Origin: an uncultured bacterium
GTDB taxonomy: Bacteria > Actinomycetota > Coriobacteriia > Coriobacteriales > Coriobacteriaceae
NCBI GenBank assembly: GCA_905215815.1
Contig: CAJMRN010000066.1
Coordinates: forward strand, 1-11,264
Length of the DNA stretch: 11,264 bases
Direction: 5' to 3'
Shown: in pieces, positions 6,662-11,264 of the stretch
Layout: the number at the start of each line of letters is the position of its first letter
Numbering within the stretch: position 1 is the first letter of the stretch
Program-made: the position numbers and the translations under genes
Notes under the pieces: generated by a model
The model's database searches: none
What the model saw: the letters and a program-made list of their open reading frames with translations, nothing else
What the model was told of the DNA's origin: nothing

Positions 6662-7282
6662 TTGATCAGCATGATTCTCGGCCGCAAGATTGGCATGACC
6701 CAGGTTTGGGACGAGGACGACAACGTCGTTCCCGTCACGGTCATCCAGGCTGGCCCCTGCGCTGTCTCGCAGGTTAAAACTCAGGCAACCGACGGCTATG
6801 ACGCCGTCCAGATCGGTTTCGGCGACATCAAGGCCAAGAACGTGAACAAGCCCATGGCTGGTCACTTCGCTAAGGCTGGCGTCGAGCCTGTCCGTTTCCT
6901 TCGTGAGGTCCGCGTCGAGAACGGCGAGGAGCACAAGGTCGGCGAGGTCGTCACCGTCGCTGATTTCGCTGATGTCGAGAAGGTCGACGTCATCGGTACC
7001 TCCAAGGGTAAGGGCTTCCAGGGTCGCATCAAGCGCTGGGGTCAGCGCCGCGGTCCTATGACGCATGGTTCTCACTTCCAGCGTCACCCCGGTTCTATCG
7101 GTCAGTGCGCCTATCCTGCGCGCGTCCTCAAGGGCGTCAAGATGGCCGGTCACATGGGTAACGAGCGCGTTACCGTCAAGAACCTTTCCGTTGTCCGCAT
7201 CGATGCCGAGCAGAACCTCATCTTGGTCAAGGGCGCTGTCCCGGGTGCCAAGAATGGTCTCGTCGCCATCCGTATGGCCTAA
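6662..7282 (+). CDS. rplC: 50S ribosomal protein L3
   Basis: Early-assembly large-subunit protein that binds 23S rRNA near the peptidyl-transferase centre. The 206-residue chain has ILGRKIGMTQVWDE at the start, the central loop GFQGRIKRWGQRRGPMTHGS, HPGSIGQCAYPARV, KMAGHMGNERVTVKNL and the ending LVKGAVPGAKNGLV, all standard for L3. I start it at TTG 6662 (MISMILG...), because related proteins begin MINTILG or similar; ATG 6671 would remove the first three residues. Neither start has a strong ribosome site: only a weak TTGGGAT precedes the TTG, and a stable leader hairpin ends 20 bases upstream. It is first in the ribosomal unit, with no rpsJ before it. Codons are strongly biased (GGT, CGT, TCC, AAG), as in highly expressed genes. 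Confidence 0.95.
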   Translation: MISMILGRKIGMTQVWDEDDNVVPVTVIQAGPCAVSQVKTQATDGYDAVQIGFGDIKAKNVNKPMAGHFAKAGVEPVRFLREVRVENGEEHKVGEVVTVADFADVEKVDVIGTSKGKGFQGRIKRWGQRRGPMTHGSHFQRHPGSIGQCAYPARVLKGVKMAGHMGNERVTVKNLSVVRIDAEQNLILVKGAVPGAKNGLVAIRMA

Positions 7283-7328
7283 GGGCCCAGCCCATTTAGC
7301 CCAGCGTCATACCAAGGAGAACACTTAA

Positions 7329-7955
7329 ATGGCAAAGTTTGAAGTAAAGAACAGCGAGGGCAAGAAGGTCGCCGAGGCCGAGCTCGCCGCTGAGGTGTAC
7401 GGCATCGAGCCGAACATCCACGTTATGCACCACATCGTCAAGTGCCAGATGGCCTCTTGGCGTCAGGGCACCCAGTCCGCTAAGGGCCGCTCTGAGGTTT
7501 CCGGTGGCGGCAAGAAGCCTTGGCGTCAGAAGGGCACCGGCCGTGCCCGCCAGGGTTCCATCCGTGCTGCCCAGTGGCGTCACGGTGGCGTTGTCTTCGC
7601 CCCCAAGCCCCGTTCCTACGCTAAGCGTATGAACAACAAGGAGGTCAAGCTGGCTATGCGCTCTGCGCTGTCCGCCAAGCTGGCCGATGGCGAGCTTGTG
7701 CTCGTCGACGACTACGGCTTCGAGAAGCCTTCCACCAAGGCTGCCGTTGCCATGCTCAAGGCTCTCGGCCTTGAGGGCAAGCGTCTGACCATCATCGTTC
7801 GCGATGAGGACGTCAACGCCTATCTGTCGTTCCGCAACATTCCCAAGACGTTCATCATCACTGCCGACGAGGCCAACACCTACGATCTCGTCAACAACAA
7901 CGCCGTGCTGATGCCCGCCGACATCGCCGCTCACTTCGGGGAGGTGCTTGCTTAA
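7329..7955 (+). CDS. rplD: 50S ribosomal protein L4
   Basis: Large-subunit protein whose long loop lines the peptide exit tunnel; in E. coli it also represses its own operon. The 208-residue product shows the extended tunnel loop GTQSAKGRSEVSGGGKKPWR followed by QKGTGRARQGSIRAAQWRHGG and PKPRSYAKRMNNKEVKLAMRSAL, then the C-terminal fold with LTIIVRDEDVNAYLSFRNI. AAGGAG at 7314-7319 is well spaced for ATG 7329. It lies 46 bp after rplC, and its stop codon directly abuts the rplW start. Full length, no oddities. It is a candidate regulator for the unusual leader upstream of rplC. Confidence 0.97.
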   Translation: MAKFEVKNSEGKKVAEAELAAEVYGIEPNIHVMHHIVKCQMASWRQGTQSAKGRSEVSGGGKKPWRQKGTGRARQGSIRAAQWRHGGVVFAPKPRSYAKRMNNKEVKLAMRSALSAKLADGELVLVDDYGFEKPSTKAAVAMLKALGLEGKRLTIIVRDEDVNAYLSFRNIPKTFIITADEANTYDLVNNNAVLMPADIAAHFGEVLA

Positions 7956-8243
7956 ATGACCGCCCACGAGATCATCATCCGTCCGATCGTGTCCGAGCGT
8001 TCCTTCTCCGGCATGGAGCAGAACAAGTACACGTTCGAGGTCGCCAAGGATGCTAACAAGTATCAGATCAAGGACGCTGTCGAGGAGATCTTCGGCGTCA
8101 AGGTCGTTCGCGTGAACACCCTGACGGTCAAGCCCAAGACCAAGCGCGTGCGCTATGTCGCCGGCAAGACCCGTTCTTGGAAGAAGGCCATCGTCACGCT
8201 GGCCGAGGGCGACACCATCGAGGTCTTTGGCAACCAGGCCTAA
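7956..8243 (+). CDS. rplW: 50S ribosomal protein L23
   Basis: Large-subunit protein at the tunnel exit, the docking site for trigger factor and SRP. The 95-residue chain has the family start EIIIRPIVSERSFSGMEQNKYTF (read here as IIRPIVSERS and NKYTFEV), the KDAVEEIFGVKVVRVNTL helix-strand and the basic loop KPKTKRVRYVAGKTRSWKKA. ATG 7956 follows the rplD stop with no gap, and its ribosome site GGGGAGGTG (7938-7946) lies inside rplD, so translation is probably coupled. Unlike the usual tight rplW-rplB junction, 179 bp containing a strong hairpin and a second leader follow it. Confidence 0.96.
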   Translation: MTAHEIIIRPIVSERSFSGMEQNKYTFEVAKDANKYQIKDAVEEIFGVKVVRVNTLTVKPKTKRVRYVAGKTRSWKKAIVTLAEGDTIEVFGNQA

Positions 8244-8260
8244 GACTCGCTGCTGTTGAG

Positions 8261-8298
8261 TGAGCTCATGCCTCCCAAATAGGGGAGGCGAGAGCTCA
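8261..8298 (+). terminator. GC-rich hairpin between rplW and rplB, possible terminator or attenuator
   Basis: TGAGCTC (8261-8267) pairs with GAGCTCA (8292-8298), and GCCTCCC (8270-8276) pairs with GGGAGGC (8283-8289) around an AAATAG loop, giving 14 base pairs with one 2x2 internal loop. It begins 17 bases after the rplW stop. Only four T residues follow, after AGG, so it is a weak intrinsic terminator at best; partial termination, attenuation or an RNA-processing site are equally possible. Confidence 0.5.
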
Positions 8299-8316
8299 AG
8301 GTTTTGGGCGTATAAA

Positions 8317-8342
8317 ATGGACACGCCCGGAGCCGTGTATAC
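8317..8342 (+). repeat. Leader repeat copy 2 (rplB leader), opens a 26-codon frame
   Basis: Matches the rplC-leader block at 6452-6477 in 24 of 26 positions; one difference is GAT to GAC (synonymous) and the other changes Ala to Gly. From its ATG a frame of 26 codons ends at TAA 8395-8397 and begins MDTPGAVYT, the same length and same first residues as the frame in the rplC leader. TATAAA lies immediately before the ATG. No good ribosome site precedes it. Confidence 0.6.
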
Positions 8343-8350
8343 GTCCGGTG

Positions 8351-8419
8351 TCATCGCACCCGAGGCAGAACCTCGAATCCCTGTCTGCGATGGCTAACGG
8401 ATTCCTATTGAAAGGGATT
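8351..8419 (+). promoter_or_regulatory. rplB leader with two competing helices around the ribosome-binding site
   Basis: CATCGCA (8352-8358) pairs with TGCGATG (8386-8392), enclosing CGAGG/CCTCG (8361-8365 with 8371-8375). AATCCCT (8376-8382), in the free side of that structure, is the exact complement of AGGGATT (8413-8419), which contains the rplB ribosome site. ATTCCT (8401-8406) can also pair locally with AGGGAT (8413-8418). The ribosome site can thus be hidden in two alternative ways, a layout typical of translational autoregulation. The regulator, possibly L2 itself, is not identified. Confidence 0.45.
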
Positions 8420-8422
8420 GTA

Positions 8423-8623
8423 ATGGCTGTAAAGCACCTTAAGCCGACCTCCGCTGGTAGGCGTTGGCAGACGATCTCCGACTTCTCCGAGATCACCTGC
8501 ACCAAGCCCGAGAAGTCTCTTCTCGAGCCCCTGCCCAAGAAGGCCGGTCGTAACAACAACGGCCGCATCACCACCCGCCACCAGGGCGGCGGCGTGAAGC
8601 GTCGTTACCGCGTGATCGACTTC
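8423..8623 (+). pseudogene. rplB: 50S ribosomal protein L2, N-terminal fragment ending in a chimeric join
   Basis: The first 67 codons are plain L2: MAVKHLKPTSAGRRW, EITCTKPEKSLLEPLPKKAG, RNNNGRITTRHQGGGVKRRY and RVIDF. L2 is about 275 residues and essential for subunit joining and peptidyl transfer, and its RNA-binding core and C-terminal His region are absent here. At codon 68 the expected Lys-Arg of L2 is replaced by GlgD sequence without loss of frame. AAAGGGA (8411-8417) is the ribosome site, 5 bases from ATG 8423. I read this as a real gene truncated by an assembly join, not as a natural broken copy. Downstream rpsS, rplV and rpsC, expected next in the operon, are missing for the same reason. 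Confidence 0.88.
8603..8623. other. Probable chimeric assembly junction, rplB into glgD
   Basis: Within these 21 bases the text can belong to either gene. The 18 bases TACCGCGTGATCGACTTC encode YRVIDF, which L2 has as KRRYRVIDFKR and GlgD as GGRYRVIDFQLSSMV. Everything before is L2 and everything after is GlgD. Gene content, operon logic and the mix of Glu codons (GAG nearly always before, GAA and GAG mixed after) change here. A shared k-mer of about this length is what short-read graph assembly can wrongly bridge. Confidence 0.85.
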
Positions 8624-9628
8624 CAGCTCTCCTCGATGGTTCACAGCGGCATCAAGAATGTCGGCGTCATCACCCAGAAGAACTATTCCTCCCTGATGGA
8701 TCACATCGGCTCCGGCCGCGAGTGGGATCTGCACGGCAAGCAGGGTCTTGTGATGCTGCCGCCGTTCCTGACCCGCGAGAACATGGGCGTTTATTCCGGC
8801 CTGCTGGACGCGCTCAAATCCAACTGCACCTATCTGCGCCTTTCCCGTCAGGAATACATCGTGCTGACCAACAGCCACACGATCTACAACATGGATTACA
8901 CCGACGCGCTCAAGTATCACGTTGAAAAGGGCGCGGACGTGACCGTGCTCTATGCGCACGGCGCGAAGGCTGTCGGCACCGAGGGCGAAAACGACACGTT
9001 CCTCTCCGTCGATGAGGACGGCAAGGTTACGGGCATGGAAATCGGTTCCTCCGTGCCGACCCGCGACTGCGCCTCCCTGAAGGTCTACATCACCAAGCGC
9101 GAGCTGCTGCGCCAGCTCGTCGAGCAGGCGGCGGCCAACGGCATGCACGACTTTGACCGCGACATTCTCCAGCGCAACATCAACGACGGCAACCTGCGGG
9201 TTTACGGCTACGAATACAAGGGGCTGGCCTGCCAGATCGACTCCATCCAGTCCTACTTCAATTTCAACATGTCGCTGCTCTCCGGCGACGTGCGCCGTCA
9301 GCTCTTCCCGGCAGATCGCCCGGTGTATACCAAGGTGCGCGACGACCTGCCGACCCGCTATGTGGAGGAGTGCGAGTGCTCCAACTCCCTGATCGCCAAC
9401 GGCTGCATGATCGAAGGCACGGTCATCAACTCCGTCATCTTCCGCGGCGTGAAGGTCGCCAAGGGCGCGGTCGTCAAGAACTCCATCGTCATGCAGGACG
9501 CGCAGATTCAGGAAGGCGCGGAGATCGACCACTGCATTCTGGATAAGCAGAGCGTCATCCGCCGCAACGGCCGCCTGATCGCGCCCGCCGCTTACCCGAT
9601 CGTCATCGCCAAAAACGTTGTGATTTAA
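8606..9628 (+). CDS. glgD: Glucose-1-phosphate adenylyltransferase-like subunit GlgD, N-terminus missing
   Basis: GlgD is the regulatory, catalysis-poor partner of GlgC in the clostridial/bacillar ADP-glucose pyrophosphorylase, which makes the glucosyl donor for glycogen. The chain begins at the join and shows QLSSMVHSGIKNVGVITQKN, SSLMDHIGSGREWDL, YIVLTNSHTIYNMDYTDAL (GlgC would have GDHIYKMDY here, so catalytic features are degenerate as expected for GlgD), NFNMSLLSGDVRRQLF, and a C-terminal left-handed beta-helix with repeated hexapeptide-like turns (NSVIFRGVKVAKGAVVKNSI). About 340 residues remain of roughly 370, so some 30-35 N-terminal residues and the true start codon are lost. glgC is expected upstream in the source genome. 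glgA follows after 67 bp. Confidence 0.92.
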   Translation, partial: YRVIDFQLSSMVHSGIKNVGVITQKNYSSLMDHIGSGREWDLHGKQGLVMLPPFLTRENMGVYSGLLDALKSNCTYLRLSRQEYIVLTNSHTIYNMDYTDALKYHVEKGADVTVLYAHGAKAVGTEGENDTFLSVDEDGKVTGMEIGSSVPTRDCASLKVYITKRELLRQLVEQAAANGMHDFDRDILQRNINDGNLRVYGYEYKGLACQIDSIQSYFNFNMSLLSGDVRRQLFPADRPVYTKVRDDLPTRYVEECECSNSLIANGCMIEGTVINSVIFRGVKVAKGAVVKNSIVMQDAQIQEGAEIDHCILDKQSVIRRNGRLIAPAAYPIVIAKNVVI

Positions 9629-9695
9629 CGCCAAGCGGGGGCTGTTCATGTGTGGACGGTTCCCGCATTTTCATCAAAACATAGGAGGAATTCCC

Positions 9696-11264
9696 ATGAA
9701 GATTCTCTTTGCGGCATCCGAATGTGTCCCTTTCATTAAGACCGGCGGTCTGGCCGACGTGGTCGGCGCGCTCTCCCCGGTGCTCAAGGCGCAGGGCGCG
9801 GACGTGCGCGTCATCCTGCCGCTGTATGCCGCCATCCCGGAGCAGTACGTCAGCCAGATGAAGCTGGAATGTGAGTTTGAGGTCGAGCTTTGCTGGCGCC
9901 GCCAGTATTGCGGCATCAAGAGCCTCGAATATCAGGGCGTGACCTTCTATTTCGTGGATAATCAGTATTACTTCGGCCGTTCCTACATCTACGGTCTGGG
10001 CGGCGACGAATACGAGCGCTTCGGCTTCTTCGACCGCGCGGTGATCGACGCGCTGGTTCACCTCGACTTCAAGCCCGACGTGATCCACTGCCACGACTGG
10101 CAGACCGGCATGATTCCTGCCCTGCTCAAGATTCAGTATGCGCAATATCCGTTCTATCAGGATATGAAGACCGTTTACACCATCCACAACCTCCAGTATC
10201 AGGGCGTGTTCCCGATCAAGGCGGTTCAGGATACGCTCGGTCTGGGCGACGATCTGTTCACCTCGGACAAGCTGGAGTGCTACGGCTGCGCGAACTACAT
10301 GAAGGCCGGCCTTGTCTACGCGGACGAGCTGACCACCGTTTCCCCGAGCTACGCGGACGAAATCCAGACCGCGTTCTACGGCGAGCGTCTGGACGGCCTC
10401 CTGCGCGCGCGCAAGGATCAGCTCGTGGGCATCCTCAACGGCATCGACGTGAACGATTACGACCCGGCGAAGGATCCGCAGATCTACGCGAACTACGATC
10501 CGTATCACCTCGGCGGCAAGGAGACCTGCAAGGCGGAGCTGCAAAAGGAGCTCGGCCTGACGGTTGACCCGACCGTGCCGCTGGTGGGCATCATCTCCCG
10601 CCTTTCCAACCAGAAGGGCTTTGACCTGATCGAGTGCGTCATCCGCGAGCTGATGGCGACCGGTATTCAGCTCGTCGTGCTCGGCATGGGCGAGGCGAAA
10701 TACACCAACCTGTTCTCGTGGGCGGAGAGCGAGTATCCGGGTCGGCTGGCGGCGCGCTTCGCGATGAACCACCAGCTGGCGCACCGCATCTACGCGGGCA
10801 GCGACATGTTCCTCATGCCCAGCCAGTTCGAGCCGTGCGGCCTCTCCCAGATGATCGCCATGCGCTATGGCTCTGTGCCGATCGCGCGCGAGACCGGCGG
10901 CCTGCGCGACACCGTGCTCTCCTACAACAAGTTCACCGACGAGGGCAACGGCTTCACGTTCTTCAACTATAACGCGCACGACATGCTGCACACCGTCCGC
11001 CGCGCCGTGCACTACTATCAGAACAACCGCGAGGTCTGGTATCGCCTGATCGTGCGCGGCATGACCGGCGACTATAGCTGGTATTCCTCCGCCGGCAAGT
11101 ACATGGCGCTCTACGAGGACGTGACCCGTCCCGCGACGAGCTTCACGCTCACCGAGGAGACGCCCGAAAACCCTAAGACCGCCCCGGCTTCTCAGGCGGA
11201 GGTCGGGGATGTGAAGGAAGCGCCCAAGGCCGAGGAAAAGCCCAAGGCCAAGCGCGGCCGCAAG
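9696..11264 (+). CDS. glgA: Glycogen synthase (ADP-glucose type, GT5), C-terminus runs off the window
   Basis: Adds glucose from ADP-glucose to the growing alpha-1,4 chain of glycogen in the cytosol, working with the GlgC/GlgD enzyme encoded before it. ATG 9696 has a textbook AGGAGG (9683-9688). Visible motifs are KTGGLADVVG with the ADP-glucose-binding K15, the glycogen-synthase N-domain HDWQTGMIPALL, YTIHNLQYQGVF, TTVSPSYADEI, NGIDVNDYDP, the GT-B C-domain SRLSNQKGFDL, and PSQFEPCGLSQMIAMRYG with the conserved Glu, followed by ETGGLRDTV. The catalytic domains end near residue 480, the normal size, but the frame stays open for 523 codons to the window edge. The last 40 or so residues are rich in Ala, Pro, Glu and Lys and end in KRGRK, a likely disordered tail near its stop. 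It belongs to the right-hand, clostridial-looking block. Confidence 0.95.
   Translation, partial: MKILFAASECVPFIKTGGLADVVGALSPVLKAQGADVRVILPLYAAIPEQYVSQMKLECEFEVELCWRRQYCGIKSLEYQGVTFYFVDNQYYFGRSYIYGLGGDEYERFGFFDRAVIDALVHLDFKPDVIHCHDWQTGMIPALLKIQYAQYPFYQDMKTVYTIHNLQYQGVFPIKAVQDTLGLGDDLFTSDKLECYGCANYMKAGLVYADELTTVSPSYADEIQTAFYGERLDGLLRARKDQLVGILNGIDVNDYDPAKDPQIYANYDPYHLGGKETCKAELQKELGLTVDPTVPLVGIISRLSNQKGFDLIECVIRELMATGIQLVVLGMGEAKYTNLFSWAESEYPGRLAARFAMNHQLAHRIYAGSDMFLMPSQFEPCGLSQMIAMRYGSVPIARETGGLRDTVLSYNKFTDEGNGFTFFNYNAHDMLHTVRRAVHYYQNNREVWYRLIVRGMTGDYSWYSSAGKYMALYEDVTRPATSFTLTEETPENPKTAPASQAEVGDVKEAPKAEEKPKAKRGRK

Noticed and set aside
6538..6777. 79-codon plus-strand frame overlapping the rplC start
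   Set aside because: It overlaps conserved L3 codons in another frame and its product has no family resemblance.
7296..8354. 352-codon open frame on the minus strand
   Set aside because: It is antisense to rplD and rplW, whose identities are certain; the reverse product has no recognisable domain.
8423..9628. A genuine L2-GlgD fusion protein as a new moonlighting system
   Set aside because: The L2 part lacks its RNA-binding core, the GlgD part lacks its N-terminus, and the switch lies exactly on codons common to both families. A misjoin explains all of this more simply.
9603..11012. 469-codon open frame on the minus strand
   Set aside because: It is antisense to glgA, which has all its catalytic motifs; the reverse product is a repetitive Val/Ala/His/Glu-rich shadow.

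Overview
The window looks like two different pieces of DNA joined at about base 8603-8623. The left part (1 to about 8610) reads as a GC-rich gut actinobacterium of the Coriobacteriia, most likely Collinsella or a close relative. The clues are a fused accD-accA gene behind accC, strong G/C-ending codons, and short TGTGACA/TGTCACA intergenic elements that I associate from memory with Collinsella. The right part (about 8606 to the end) is a glycogen-synthesis block, glgD then glgA. It reads like a Bacillota (clostridial) genome and has a more mixed GAA/GAG codon use. No 16S or other marker is present, so both taxonomic calls are inferences.

Layout, all genes on the + strand. Bases 1-2987 hold the 3' part of accC (biotin carboxylase) overlapping a fused accD/accA carboxyltransferase gene; together they supply malonyl-CoA for fatty acid synthesis. 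Bases 3004-4242 hold a stand-alone PTS EIIC-type sugar permease, flanked on both sides by TGTGACA-type short inverted elements and followed by a good intrinsic terminator (4281-4313). Bases 4387-6213 hold a cation diffusion facilitator with a metal site that suggests Mn2+, and a histidine-family (RHG) phosphatase, probably one transcription unit.

Bases 6214-6661 contain no protein gene on the scale of the neighbours but are full of structure: a 137-bp element made of perfect 35-nt inverted repeats around a nested hairpin, then a structured leader for the ribosomal genes. Bases 6662-8243 are rplC-rplD-rplW (L3, L4, L23). They are followed by a GC hairpin (8261-8298), a second leader and rplB (L2) from 8423. 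The rplC and rplB leaders share a 26-bp near-identical block (24/26) that in both places opens a 26-codon reading frame beginning MDTP[A/G]AVYT.

rplB runs only to codon 67 and then continues in frame, without a break, as GlgD. The switch falls exactly on the peptide YRVIDF, which occurs naturally in both L2 and GlgD. The likeliest explanation is a metagenome assembly join at a short shared k-mer rather than a real fusion gene. Linkage between the ribosomal operon and the glycogen genes should therefore not be trusted. The most interesting probable biology is in the two ribosomal leaders and the long inverted-repeat element.
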